A stretch of DNA of 64,000 bases, from NCBI GenBank assembly GCA_010909165.1, contig MU008170.1:372001-436000 (forward strand). The letters are read 5' to 3'. Position 1 is the first letter of the stretch, and each line of letters begins with the position of its first letter. The translations under genes and the position numbers were made by a program. Below the pieces are notes generated by a model that made no database searches, was not told where the DNA came from, and saw only the letters and a program-made list of their open reading frames with translations. Below, piece by piece: positions 41,418 to 54,000 of the stretch. The stretch comes from Anthoceros angustus (Eukaryota; Streptophyta; Anthocerotopsida; Anthocerotales; Anthocerotaceae).

Positions 41418-43648
41418 TCAAGAGTCGTCATCAAATCTTGCATGCTTTACTGCGACCCAACCCTCTTCATCAATACTACATTGTGGGTCTTTGTTTTGTT
41501 TCTCTTGTTCTTGTTTCTCAGCCTTCTTCTGTAGACTTTGTTCTGCCTTTAAAGCCTTTTCCTTTCGATCCTTTTCAAGTTTTGCAAGTTGGACTCGTTG
41601 ACTCGTCTCCTAGTATGGTTTAAAATAACAAAGAGCTAATTTAGTAGATAATCTAGCTCGATATTTTGATAAAACTGCCTTGAGGTAAGAACATACCTTC
41701 AATAATGTGATGAGGGCAATTTTACATTTCTGTAGGACCTTCTCCGTCGATTTGTCATCACTCTACATTAAGTTTTCAATTTCTTAATTCTAGTGGTCAT
41801 TAAGTAATTTAAAAGATAATATATTAAAATAATAAAAGATACAATTAGTTTGTGTCATTATTTTTCAAAAAACACTTACACAATAAAGCTCTCCCTCATG
41901 AATCTTATCAACCAATCGTTTTGTTCCAGTCAACATAGAAATGAGATTTCCAGAATGTCTCGTCATTTGAAGCTTTTGCTTTTTATCTAGCTGGGTTATC
42001 ACATCTTTTGTTCCTTGAACAGTTGAGATCAATGTGCCAGCAAATACCCCTCGTTTATGTGCATCTCCTAGAACCTCATGCAAGACATGAATGCCTCCAA
42101 TATTTCTCCTCATTGCCATTCGCTGATTAACAAATAGTCAAAAATTAGAATATATTTTATCTTCATCTATAATAGTAAAAAAATCATTCATAATGTTTTT
42201 AAGATAAAAACCCACCTGCTCTCTGGTCAAGCCGGGTCTCAGCTCAAGCTCAACAAGTTCTTTGAATATCTTTTGATAATATTGACTATCTTTTTCTAGC
42301 TCTAGTAGCTCTAGAAAGGTTTCTCGCATACTACTCGTATTAAAAATCCGATTGATTTTTACCATCTCTGCATCCGTTTCACTCATTTCTTCCTTTGAGT
42401 CTATTATCTGATTTTGCTTTAAGAATTAATATCATATGTGTTATCCTTGAAGAAGGTGATTGTGTCTAAGATGTGGCATACAATTGTGACATATTGTCAT
42501 ATGTATTATCGTTATGATTATGAAGCTTAATAAAGTAGAGACACAATCACCTTCTTTTCAACAGGGGCACCAACAGCATATCCTTGTAGCATCTGGAAAT
42601 ATGTTTTGTTATTCAGTTGTGTAATTGATCTTTTCGTGAATTATAACTGTAAGTTATCGTAAAATGCATAACTTTCAGCATTTACATCATCTAATTCCAT
42701 CTTGGAAGCATTGCGAGCTCGTTCAGCATCATTGTATAAGAGAAGTAGTCTTGCAAGATGCACTTCTTTCACTTTTAGGGTGTTTTCATAAGCAGCCATC
42801 TGCAATGTGAAGTACAATTGAGTATTAATTTGAATATATTTAATACATAATTAGTTCTTATGTATCAGTACCTGATTTTCAAATAAAGCTCTCTCAAGGC
42901 GCATTGGCTGACAAGTTTCTTCATAGCTGTTATGTAAGATCTTCGCAGCTTTGATTTTATTTTTTAGTAGATGAAGTATTTGTTCAAGTCTTTGTATTGG
43001 TTTCTTATCCGATTCTATTCCTTTAAGATCCAATTCAGCCGATTTCGCATCCATGCAAGCCTTGTCTAGCTGCTGACTTTTGTTAATAAATTTTCATGCT
43101 TAATATTTCTAAATTTTTACTGAAATAAAATGTTATAATTAAAATGCATGTTATTTTAACCTCTTCTTGCTTGTGAAGTACAAAGTTTTTCTGATCATCA
43201 CAGTACTTTCGAAGATCTTTCACTCGTTCAACCACTCGTTGTAGGTCACTTCGCCCAAAGCTACACCGTTCAGCCTCCAAAAGTGTGTTCAGTGCAGAAT
43301 GCAGTTGTTTGTTTTCTACTGTGGCGGCTCTAATAGCTGTGCGGTTTCTTTGCATTTGAACTTCAGCTGCTGAATGGTATGCCTTGGAACATATGACTAC
43401 AAAATATCATTATTAGACATGATAAGATTCCTTAGTTTTATGGGGTATAAAAATATGGAAGTATTCAAATTATCCGTTCAAAACTCTTATGGATGAAAAA
43501 GTTGTAAGAAGCATAAAAAAGAAATGGCATTCTTTACTTAATTTGCTGAAATAATATTCAAGCTCCAACATCCTTTCTCGTGCAATTGCGGCCTGCTTTG
43601 AAGCTAGTCCAGCCATCTCTTGGTTCTTGATTAGCCTTTTGATTGATG
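41418..43648 (-). CDS. Coiled-coil protein, probably outer-dynein-arm docking type (5' end missing)
   Basis: Nine exons on the minus strand: 43648-43538, 43396-43161, 43072-42872, 42799-42686, 42592-42551, 42407-42216, 42122-41880, 41762-41697, 41609-41418. All junctions are GT-AG and phases agree, giving 464 residues. The first exon listed begins in mid-codon, so one or more 5' exons are upstream and not found. The chain is charged coiled coil; the stretch HNSYEETCQPMRLERALFEN then QMAAYENTLKVKEVHLARLL and NDAERARN has the pattern (Y..m...R..F.NQ....E..L....L..L...A..AR) of CCDC151/ODAD3-type axonemal proteins. The tail is Lys/Glu-rich and ends EEGWVAVKHARFDDDS. If correct, it acts in the sperm flagellum. 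Family assignment is tentative; gene structure is solid. Confidence 0.6.
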
Positions 43649-45547
43649 CTAACAAATAACACATTAGTCCCTTCATTGAGATCAACATTAGTAACATCCA
43701 CATACATGTGAGCGAACATCAAGCGTTTGGTTAGTACTTGTAATCAGAAACCAAATATAAAATCATTCTTGAAGAAAAAGAAGGAAAAAACTGAGAATCA
43801 TCAATCTTTATTATGTTGATCATCCAGGTTACATAACAAAAAGCTCTTGTGAGCTATTTGACAATCCCAATCTAAGAGCATAAAAGTACATGTGATTCTC
43901 AAAGTGTCATGAAATAAATCGTTCTACAAGTTTAACACTATATGCCTAACACTTCAATATCTTCTTGATGTGTGCATATGTTGGTTTGAGTGAAAGCTAC
44001 ACAATTGAACTGGTAAAGAAATATCTTCATGAACACCCACACACACGGGTCAATAACAAACCATCCTCATACATCCCAATAAAAAAAGTTCTCTGAATGA
44101 GTAGGTTAGAAACATTAACTCTTCATCAATCGCATCCCAAGCTACATGTTTCTCTTGATGAACAACATACTACTATAAATTACTACTCCATTCCTTCTCA
44201 ACGAGGTACCAAATTATATCATTCAATCATTGGGCCATTTTTTTGCTCAAAACATGCCTTACTCCAGATATTTATCACCCACAAAAAACAAACATGGATA
44301 CTTCCTTCTGCTTTTCTCTAGATCTTTATGACATATATACTACAATAGACTAATAGCTTTGTCTCCTACTCCAACCTACACAATACCTACCAAATATATT
44401 TCCCTCTTACTAGGATCCCAAATCAGTCCACTAGTATCATCTCTCCAACAAAGCATACAAGATCCTACATGTCTATCACTACAAGAAACAAGCACAAGTA
44501 ATACATTATCTTAATATAAAAACTCCTAGCAGCCAACTTGTCAAACATTACGCGACAATATAAAGCATCAAATGGTATGACAGTTTCTGCACCAATATAC
44601 CAATAATACCGTACGAGGTCAGGCGGTAGAAAAGGAGGACCAATAATGGCCTTATTGGTTCGACACATTTAGGGCAAGTGGGAACGCGAGGACCATGTGC
44701 TGCCCGCAATTTGCCCATGAAGCGTGAAGAGGTCAAACCGACAGCCACGTTGCTCGTCAACCAGGCAAACAAACTTTGAATCTCTCTCATGTTTTTGTAG
44801 GCGACTGCAGAGAAAGGAGAGCTTGGCTGCTCCACATCTGGCTCAATCCCGCGCCAGCGGCTGGAATCGATGTCGACCGCTTCCGCACGCTGGAGGCACG
44901 TCGCTCTGGTAATTGCTTCGTCGCACGAGCATTCGCGGCTGACACGCCTCCTCGCCGTCTTGTCCCTGCGCGCATTTTGTCATTCCCTGTCTCTTTTTTC
45001 TGGCTTCCTGAGATGGATCAGGCCTCCAGTGCGCATTCCTGTCTTGTTTGCGCGAAACTGGTGTGTTTTTCGTGCTTTCTGCTGAGCTCTTGGTCTTGAA
45101 TTGGAGTCAAGGTTGAGCATCTCGCTTCTCTGCTCTGGATTGGCATCATGCCTTCTGCCTGGTGTCTTTGCAGGTTCTTCGTGTTCTGTTAGGCTTTCGT
45201 CACCTCTTGACAATTTGTGCAACAATTTTCTTGTTGTTGTTGTCTTTCCCGCTTTCTTCTCAGGCATTCGCTGTCAGCGCTATTCACACTCTTGCACCCG
45301 TGCCTAACGTGTCTGAAAACTGGCATTGCTCCCGGAGCAGCTGCTCCGCTTTGCGTGTGGTAGCGGAAACTCGGTGTCGGCGAGGGGACGTTATACATTT
45401 CCTAAGGTGAGTATGCAAGATACTTTGGAAGTCTGTTGTTTGGAGGATCGTGTTTGTGTGTGAGGATTGCCCGCCTGTTTGGTGAGGTGGACGATTGTGC
45501 ATCGGTTGATGAGATTGCGTGGAAATTGAAGCTGGATATCAAGCGTC
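43649..45547. other. Intergenic / missing 5' exons of the coiled-coil gene
   Basis: AT-rich to about 44640, then of balanced composition. No exon with a matching phase-1 donor could be recognised for the coiled-coil gene. 45100-45420 has short open stretches on the plus strand without family resemblance. Confidence 0.4.
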
Positions 45548-45973
45548 TTGGACTTGCGTTGCCTGGAAAAAATTGGCTTGTTTTCGCAATCCAGCCTCCG
45601 TGTTGAAGGATTTGATGTGTTACGTTTGCCAGGAGTCGTCTACAAGTACCTTGTCGTGATACGTGTTGGAGCGCAAATGATTGAGTACATTCTACAGTGC
45701 AAGTGTCGGACCCTGAAGGATTACGGGGTGAAGACACATCCATCCTACGACCTGGTTAGGAAAAAATATAGACAGCACTGGGTTACTTCACAGGAAAGGA
45801 GGATAGCTGCAGAGGCTGCGGCGGCAGCTGCTTTGGCGAGAGGGAAGCCCCCCGGCCCTCCTTCTTTGATCAGGAATCCACCAAGGTTTATAGAGTATGG
45901 TTATTTCGTGAAAGACACGTCTTTGAATAGGGTGGGTTCCCGTGCCTCCACGTCAAAGGGCACGAAACCATAA
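45548..45973 (+). CDS. Unassigned open reading frame
   Basis: Open frame of about 141 codons with its first ATG at 45677. Contains YKYLVVIRVGAQMIEYILQC, a basic region (VRKKYRQHWVTSQERR) and an Ala-rich stretch (AAEAAAAAALARGKPPGPPS). I do not recognise it. A second open stretch in another frame (RIARLFGEVDDCASVDEIAW, ending 45604) lies just upstream, so it may be the last exon of a gene whose splice sites I could not place, or a decayed gene. Confidence 0.3.
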   Translation: MDLRCLEKIGLFSQSSLRVEGFDVLRLPGVVYKYLVVIRVGAQMIEYILQCKCRTLKDYGVKTHPSYDLVRKKYRQHWVTSQERRIAAEAAAAAALARGKPPGPPSLIRNPPRFIEYGYFVKDTSLNRVGSRASTSKGTKP

Positions 45974-46234
45974 GAGAGACCAGACGAACACTTCGTGAAG
46001 AAGAACAGGCATGTTTCCTTTGATGCACTTCACATTTTCAGGATTGCATTCCAAATAGATTATGGATGCTCGTGCAGTGAATAATGTCCTGGGTATGCTT
46101 GGAGAAGAGAGCTAACGTGCTTGCAGAAGTCATGAGTTTGTGTGAGGTCTGATAAAATTTTCTCCTGCCAGATGTGTCTCTCACAAATCTTGACAATGAA
46201 GTAGCCGTTCGTCACCCACGGGTTCATCTTTGGA

Positions 46235-48277
46235 ATGGGACAAACTGTCAGTTGCGGTAGCCATCAAAGGGATCAATTATTTGCTGCAGTAAGGGAGGGT
46301 GATGTCAGCTTTGTGGAAAGGGTGGCTACAGAGGACCCCAAGTTGTTGCATAAGGCCAGATTCTATGAACGTCTCACTCCTTTGCATGTCGCTGCCTCTC
46401 ATGGCCAGACAGAGGTGAGATATCAACTATCTTTGTGACTTTTGCGTTCTTTGGAGTTCTTTTTTAATGCTAATGACACGAGCTTATCAGTTTCCTGCGT
46501 CATGACAGGTGCTAAAATTCCTCCTCCATAACGGAGCTGAACCCAATGCTGTAACGCATAATGGAAAGGTGATGATTTTTGCATCAAACTGGAGTCTGTA
46601 ATAAGTGCAGTGTTCTATTCTAGCTACCTAAGATTCACTGTGTGTCGACAGACTGCTTTGATGCTGGCCTGCCAAAATGGAAACGGAGACTGTGTTGGAC
46701 CTTTGGTGGAGTCCGGAGCCCATGTAAGATAAAACTTGAAAGTATTTGCTGGCAGTGTGTTTTCTTATGATCAGAGGAGCGGAATTTCCGCCATGGAGAA
46801 GAGCTATGCCCCTTCAATTGAGGATTTCTGATATCTGTAAATGGATAATAACAGATACTTGGCTTTGAGTTTGTAAATGCACGAACGTGCCTGCATTACG
46901 CTTCCAAAGGAGGCCACACCGACTGTGTTAGGCAGATTTTGTATGCCGCTCAATCTGGTCATGTTGCGGACTCATGGTAATTCTGAATGGCTGCATTGTT
47001 CCTGTGGGGGTGCGTTTTCTTGCTTCACCTTTCGGTTACAGTTGTATACTTGTTACGTTGTGTCAGGGGATTCGTCAGGTTTGTGAATGTCAGGGACGGC
47101 CATGGAACTACTCCTCTTCATTTAGCAGCAAGGGCTGGTCATGTTGATGTCTTACGCCTTCTTTTGGAGAATGGAGCGCTGGTTTCAGCCTCAACTGCAA
47201 CAACAGGGTATTTCCTGAATCATCTCCGTAGCTTTGTGGATTGAACTGTGGTCCATGCCCTTACACCTTTCTGGGTGTGATCAGGCCTGGACATGGGAGC
47301 ACACCTCTGCAGTTTGCTGCATATGGCGGCTCTCTTCAGTGCGTGACAGAGTTACTTGCATGGGGTGCTGACCGACGACACCGAAATATAGCAGGGTATG
47401 TTTCTCCTCCTGAACATCTTTGATACGGCTCACAGGTTGAGCACGCGCATAAGCTACACCATCGACTTTCTCTGAACAGTCAGAAATGTGGGTAACAGGT
47501 TCACTGCATACGGAGTCGCTATGAGACATCGCCACTTTGAGTGTGCAGCTTTGCTGGACCCCAATGTGGCAGAACCCTTGGTGTGGCCCTCGCCCTGGAA
47601 GTTCATGAGTGAGCTTGATCCAGAGGCTAAACTCGTCTTAGAAGAAGCACTAGCTGAGGCCAACAGCAAAAGAGAGCGCAATTCAGCATCCTCTCCAGGA
47701 CCCACTGGGGAGGGTGATGGTGTGGGGAGCGAGCCTGACAGCAAGGACGTAAGCCGAAGTGTAAGCACCGCCACTTGTTGGACGGCTTACCACACCAGCG
47801 GAAAGAAAACAGTACACTCTAGTGTCAGTATCTAGGTGAAGTTGATGCAAATCTGCTGACAATTGGATGTTGCAAATACTGCAGGTCGGTGGGCTGGGCT
47901 CCCGGGAGGTGTGCTGCATCTGCTTTGAGCAGTTTTGCACCATAGAGGTCAGAGACTGCGGGCACCAGATGTGTGCAACTTGTACACTGGCACTGTGTTG
48001 CTACAACAAGCCAAACCCTGCTATACCTTATTCACCCCCTCCCGCTTGCCCCTTCTGCCGCTGCAACATCCGGCAGCTAGTGCTTGCTGCACCCTCTTCC
48101 AAAGAGAAAGTCAGCGACAGCCCAGAAGCCAAGACCAAGAGCAAATCACTGAGCAAAGGATCCTCGGGGAGACTCTCTCTACTAAAACTCACAGGAAGCA
48201 AAGCCTTGGGCAGATTTGGATCTGGCAAAATTGGAGACACAGAGTGGCTCCGTCGAAGTTCCAGCCTCGGAAATTAG
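46235..48277 (+). CDS. XBAT31-type ankyrin-repeat RING E3 ubiquitin ligase
   Basis: Eight exons: 46235-46414, 46509-46568, 46652-46723, 46855-46976, 47067-47207, 47285-47395, 47484-47748, 47885-48277; GT-AG, in phase, 447 residues. Starts MGQTVSCGSHQRDQLFAAVR: Gly2 in an N-myristoylation-like context. Five or more ankyrin repeats follow (LTPLHVAASHGQTE, TALMLACQNGNGDC, TCLHYASKGGHTDC, TTPLHLAARAGHVD, STPLQFAAYGGSLQ), then the family block DPNVAEPLVWPSPWKFMSEL, and a C-terminal RING finger: CCICFEQ, CGHQMCATC, CPFCRCN (C3HC4). Order and wording match plant XBAT31, which ubiquitinates regulators of temperature and light signalling. The C-terminal tail after the RING is Ser/Lys-rich and longer than the core. 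Introns are 83-131 nt. Confidence 0.93.
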
Positions 48278-49068
48278 TCCAGGACTACCAATTTTCACCT
48301 TATCCATTCCTAGCACTGCCCACATCCCTCAACCACCTACACCTTGAGTCCTCGAAACCTAGAGACTCGACTGTCCTGGTATGCATCTCGGGCGGGCGGA
48401 TCAACAACAGAGAACCTGGCAACGAAGCAGTCAGCAGCAACAAGAATCAAGACAGGTGAGCGCACATACAGGATGTAGTCGAGGAAGCTAAATTGTGCTT
48501 AGTAGCTCAGTGGACGGGCTCGCCCCTGCTGCTCCTTTGCGCCTGCCTTGCGGACCTTCGTCCTCGCAGTTGCTAGTCTGTGTGACACTAAGTCGAGCAA
48601 ATCGCTGCTTCCCGACTCCAATTCTTGGATCCAGCCGGGCTGGGCTGTTGTAGTTCGCTGAGCTTTGCAGATCTGCTAGTCCCTGCCTGTCTGGCCGACA
48701 GTGAATGCTTTGGCGCTCTTTCGGGCTTGTGATGCCAAGGGACGCTTCGCGGATATGGACCCGTTGACAGACGACCGTGTTGTGCCCGCTTCCGTGCCTG
48801 AATTGTCGCATCACAATTCGGTGCCGCCATCGCGGCTTTGCTTCCGGCGGTCCAGGAGGTTACCAAACGTCGCGAAGAATTCTCATTCCTTAAACCCTAA
48901 CGAGAAGCTAATTCTGTAGAACAGGTAGGTGCTGACACAGCAAGTTTCAGGAAGCTCGGAATAGAAGTGGAATCGGCCATGTAGCCTATATATGTATGTA
49001 CATGAAACAGTTGGATGGTTGGATCCTGGTGCGGTATCCGATTCTTTCGTTGCGAACACTTGTCCACC
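48278..49068. other. Intergenic, 5' flank of the C1D gene
   Basis: No gene recognised; open frames on the minus strand (48488-48866) lack family resemblance. Confidence 0.45.
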
Positions 49069-50027
49069 ATGGCAAGCGAAATTCTGCCTGCTGCGGTGTT
49101 GCAGAATCTGGCTGAAGTGGAGGGTGCGCTTCAAGACCTAGAGCGGGAGCTGGAAACGGTGCTTCCCAGGTGTAAACAGGATGTTTTGGAGCATCTGAGT
49201 CCCATAGATCGGGCCACCACCTTCCTGCAGCTCTCCAGAACAGCTGGCTGTCTCTTCTCTTGTATGTGGTGCAATTCCGTGTTATGGCATGTCTTCCTTC
49301 CTTTGTTCTGCATTTACAGTACGATTAGGTCAGCTTACAAGCTAAGTTTTTTTTGTATGCAGTGTATTTGAGGACCAAAGGGATTTCACCGGACACCCAC
49401 ATCTCCAAGTCTGAGATTGTAAGTCTTGAAGCTCTTGATGTTTGCTTGGTTTTTGGCTCTCTCTCCGACTCTGACTCCCCCGCTATGTGTCTCGGCAGGA
49501 TAGAGTGGCTTTGTATGCGGACAAGGTTGACAGGGCGAGTTATAAATCCACAGGTTGGTTTTTTTTGTCTCTCTGTTTGTTGAAAGTGCTAACCTTGCAG
49601 GAGCCCGGGAAAGGAAGGGATGCTGGGTAAAGCTTTTGTAACATAGTGAGATGTCGTGAATGTGTGCAGCCCCATCTCGCCCTATGGCTTCTATCGATGT
49701 GCAAGCAGCCGGCAGGTTCATCGAACATGCCATACCGGACTTGACAGAAGGTGAACAGAAGCTCGTGCTGATGAGAGCATTTGTTTTGGCCTTTCACCTT
49801 GTCAGCTCTGCCTTGAGACTATACTTCTTTCTTTTGCAGATCAAAGGAAGCGTGTGCATCACATAGGAAGAGCGGCTGCTGCCACTCGGAAACGGAGACC
49901 GAGGGCGGAGCACGTTTGGAGGGGACGGGCCAAGTCTGGAAAGGGCTTAGAGGAAGCTGCTGCTGCTTTTTTGTCCATCGCCCAGAAAGACTTGCTTGAA
50001 ACAAGGAGAGCTCAGGACGAGAAGTGA
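49069..50027 (+). CDS. C1D / Rrp47-type nuclear exosome cofactor (Sas10/Utp3/C1D family)
   Basis: Five exons: 49069-49261, 49363-49418, 49499-49553, 49670-49750, 49840-50027; 190 residues. It binds nucleic acid and recruits Rrp6 and Mtr4 to the nuclear exosome for rRNA and snoRNA 3' processing. The N-terminal Sas10/C1D helices are readable: VEGALQDLERELETVLPR and LSPIDRATTFLQLSRTAGCL then SLYLRTKGISP. The middle holds the conserved RVALYADKVDRASYKS, and the tail is basic (ATRKRRPRAEHVWRGRAKSG). The ATG is preceded by CACC. It sits between the XBAT31-like and O-methyltransferase genes on the same strand. Confidence 0.88.
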
Positions 50028-50240
50028 ACAATGGGACTACTCGAATACTGGCGATGCTTAGCTAGCCAGTCTAGCTGTCAAGTGAATCTTGAATTTAATT
50101 TGATCACCGCAAAAGGAGGAGGAGAGGGAGAGTGATGTTGCCTTTTGGGGTTCTCGTTTGTTCCAAGTCCGTTGATATACGAGGCTGTGAAGCTGCTATT
50201 AGGTAGAGGGATTCCGGCTTGGCAATTAGGTACTTGGAAA

Positions 50241-51606
50241 ATGGCAGACCAGGGTAGAGGAGCAAGGAAGGCTCTTTTGGAACTGGTGTATGGCTTTGTG
50301 CCGTCGACAGTGATCAGTACGGTTGTGAATCTCAGAATTCCAGACATCATTGCCAGTCACGGCGAGGATGCTGCCCTTACAGCTGAGGAGATTGCAGCAA
50401 AGCTACCTGCCGCTTCTCCGAACGTCGGGTATCTCGCTCGTGTTCTCCGCTTCCTGGTTTTTCACAAAGTCTTCCGCGCGGAGCATGGTGAGAAGTTTTC
50501 TTGCTCCTCTATCCCTGCAGATTGTGATACCTACAGCTGACACATGAATTGTTTTGGGTTGTAGGAGATGGGACTTCCGCCGTCCGATACGGTCTTACGC
50601 CCATGTCCCAACTATTGGTCTCCACTTCACCCCAGTCTTTGTATCCTATTGTGCGGATGCACATGCACCTAACGGTATCCAGCCCCTTTTCGTTTTTCGA
50701 CGATGCAATCCTCGACAGTAGGAAGGAGCCCTTTGGTGTGGCAAACGATGGCAAGAATCTGTGGACTGTTTGCCAGGAGGACAAGTACTTTGGCAGGATT
50801 TTCAATGACGCCATGTCGTCTTACACCACCTTCACCTTGGATCCGTTACTGGAAGAGTACCAAGGGTTCAAGGAGGTGGCTGTGGTTGCCGATGTGGGAG
50901 GTGGCAGTGGCAAGGCCTTGGAGAGGATAATCCACTACAACCCTCATCTCAAAGGCATCAACTTCGACATGCCGACCGTGACATCCACAGCCCCAGAAAT
51001 ACCCGGTGGGTGAATACCGAATTCCAGACCTGCCGCTGTGCTGAAATGCTTTATTGACTGAACGGTCGGATGGAGTCATCCTCCTAACTATTGTCCTCTG
51101 CCAAGGCATCAGGTGTCACACACGTCGGAGGAAACATGTTCACCAATATTCCTGAAGCGGATGCCATCTTTATGAAGGTAACCTTCCTGAGGAGCTCAGC
51201 TGGAGCCGATGCTGAAAGGAACGAAATGGGCTCCTTCTGCAGCCCAGACCCTCGGCTGAACCTTCTAACCTGGTTGCTCCTCTCGCAGTGGATCCTTCAC
51301 GACTGGAAAGACGAAGAGTGCCTCCAGATTTTGCAAAATTGCTGGAAGGCTCTGCCGGAGAAGGGTGGGAAATTGGTTTTGGTGGAGAGTGTGCTGCCTT
51401 CTCCAGATGAGTACGGGGACCCGGAAGCTAACTTTGAAGCATTACGACGGGATATGGTAATGCTAGCTCATACTAGTGGCATGGAGCGTACTAAGTCTGA
51501 GTGGCGGAGTCTATTTTCGGCAGCAGCATTCTCCACCGTCAATTTCTTCCCGTTTCCTGGCGGCCAATTCATCATAGAAGCTTTCAAATCTGTTGTACAC
51601 ACATGA
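50241..51606 (+). CDS. SAM-dependent O-methyltransferase (COMT/flavonoid type), intact
   Basis: Four exons: 50241-50487, 50565-51005, 51113-51177, 51289-51606; 356 residues, normal for type-I plant O-methyltransferases that methylate phenylpropanoid or related hydroxyl groups. N-terminal dimerisation domain: LVYGFVPSTVISTVVNLRIP and LTAEEIAAKLPAASPNVGYL. SAM site: VAVVADVGGGSGKALERIIH and GINFDMPTV. Catalytic His in WILHDWKDEECLQILQNCWK, and VLVESVLPSPDE. Start chosen at ATG 50241 (MADQGRGARKALLELV). Two disabled copies follow at 54.7 and 55.9 kb. Substrate cannot be inferred. Confidence 0.92.
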
Positions 51607-52321
51607 TAAGCTTCAAACTGCAAGCAGATGTTGTGGGTATCATAGTTTGTTTGACAAGTTCTGTCCAATACTATCTCAACATAACAGGCTGGATGAGGCT
51701 CAAGCTCACGGTACTGCTGTCACGATATTCTTCACTGTTTTACAAGTGCCTGTCAGGCCCTGCTTGAACAATTGACTGGTTGACGATTTGTGAGCTAATA
51801 CAGACCGATTCACAGCAGAAAACCCATCAACTCTGAATACAAAACAAACAAATGGCTAGCAAACCACGCGACTCACAAAAAACACATCAACTCTGTATAC
51901 AAAGCAAACACAAACACATGGTTATCAAACCAAATACATGTTTATCAAACCACAAGACGCTGTTTTTGGAAATACCACAGCTTAAGTATGCAGGCACAAC
52001 TAGAACTACCACGTTGCGCATTTTCGACTTGCCAAGAGACTTTTCAAGGTAAAAACATTGTGCTTGCCTTTCCCTGTAAATTGGTTGGCGGATGTGTGAA
52101 GCTTCTCTAAGCTGACACTACAAGAATAGTGTATATTCTGTTATGTTATAATGAGAATATTCTGTTATGTTATAATGAGAAGAGCTCTTATATCAACCAG
52201 GCTACACCTAGGGACATTTAAAAATATCATATGTATCACTTAAAAAATGAAGTATATTACAAAGCAAAAGGGACAATGTATTTGAGAAGAAAATATATCT
52301 ACATCATGCTACGAAAAGCTT
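51607..52321. other. Intergenic (convergent 3' flanks)
   Basis: AT-rich; contains short direct repeats ('aaacacatcaactctg.atacaaa' at 51820 and 51878; 'attctgttatgttataatgag' twice at 52132-52180). No gene. Confidence 0.55.
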
Positions 52322-53984
52322 TTACAAGGAAGAGGATGTGAAAAGTCCGTAGAAGTGGCGTCTGAAATGGGCCAACGTAGCTGCTTTAAGAGCCAAGCAC
52401 ACAGTCACATTCCCGGGATTATTCCAGTCAGGGAGTATTAAGCCGATCTCTGTGAACGCACTCGCCACCGGACCAGCATAAACTGGTTGTCCCCATCCTA
52501 AGTCTACCGACTTAAATGGAAACCGCCACCAAGCTGTGAGAAGTAGAGAGCCCGTTGCAGCCATCACTCCTCTGTGTCTCTCAATCCAAGCCAATGATGA
52601 CTTCACTTGTGTGTCGGTCACTGATCGTTTTACATCCTGCACAAGAAGCTCATTATTTTCAACATGCAACAATTTGGACATTATAATAAGTCTATTACAT
52701 AATTAAATGGTAGATACATCTTCCATCTCACCTGGACTTGTTGAACAAAGTGAGTTAAGGGTTTCTCATAGAGGTCTTTGATAGTGGATTTAACTCTAAC
52801 TGTTACAACGGCATTTCCACACCATCCTTTGTGAGGTGGGGGTATAACTTTTTGACGAAAATCTACGGCAAATAGCATCTCATTTGAGTCATGTAGTTTA
52901 ACATCCCCGTTATCCAAAAGAGCTTTAGCACGCGATTGCCAAATATGTGCACTTAGCACATCAAAGAGAGTATATGTAGAACCCAATACTTCCGATATGT
53001 TCCGAATAACTGTGTCAAGTGCTTGCTGGTCTACTTGAAAGTTATCGAAAACACTCTCGCAAAGTTTCAACAAATCAATATTTTCCCATGGTGTTTGTCT
53101 CCATCGCTGACGCATATTGAAGCATTTCGTATCCGGAAGTGCTGTAAGATAAGTATTAGTGACACGATTTTGAAAACAAAAAAATTAAATAATACATAAT
53201 TCTAGTATCAAAGTATTTGAAAATGAACACTAACCTGAAATATTATGCTCAGGATGTGTTCTTATGAGATCATGTTGTGGAGAAGGTTTGAATATGTCTC
53301 GTCGGTGCAATGGCTGAAGTTCGTAGACAAAATCTCTGCAACATTTGGCTAAATTGTTTGCAAATTGTAGTGCAGCTCCACCATCAAATAAACTGTGCAT
53401 ACATGTTAACCCGAAAGTAAATCCGCCGCACTTGAACCGTGTCACCTAGCAAAGTGGACAAATAGATAGAAGATTATTTGAAGAAAATTATATATCAAAA
53501 CGTTTTTATTCTATTTCACCTTGGCTGGTTTATTCTATACCTGGATACACATTATAGGTCGCAATCGAAATGTGTTTGCATGAACCGGCTTTCCCACAAA
53601 GCTCTTGAATATGGGATTCATTTTCGAAAGATCTCCCAAATCTGCAATGCGAAGATCTGTTCGTGCACCAGCAAACTGAACTCCAAATCCATGATAATCA
53701 ATCCAATAGCGATTATTTCCGTAAATATGTTTCCCACCCATGAATGGATAACTAGGTAGAACCCTCTTCAGCCCGTTTCTCACAATTTCAACAACATCCT
53801 CATTACCTCTCCATGGATGAGGTTTGTAGAAAAATACAACATCCACGGGAAACATTACCATCTGATCAATATTGGAAAGATACAAGGGGTTGCGATGTCG
53901 TTCATCAAGAGAAGACATAATGAACTCAGGCGTGTCTATAGTAATCGGTACAGTAACAGATCCAGGTATATCAATGGACTCCAT
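52322..53984 (-). CDS. BAHD-family acyltransferase
   Basis: Four exons on the minus strand: 53984-53541, 53445-53235, 53141-52732, 52636-52322; GT-AG, in phase, 459 residues, typical for BAHD enzymes, which transfer acyl groups from CoA thioesters to alcohols or amines. The catalytic HxxxDG motif is HSLFDGG in exon 2; the structural DFGWG motif appears as DLGWG (KSVDLGWGQPVYAGP) in the last exon. Other marks: LSNIDQMVMFP, VLPSYPFMGGKH, WCGNAVVTV. The position of introns is consistent with an old multi-exon gene; coding sequence is noticeably more AT-rich than the neighbouring O-methyltransferase. A 30-bp minisatellite begins 17 bp upstream of the ATG. Confidence 0.92.
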
Positions 53985-54000
53985 TGTCAGCTAGGAACAA

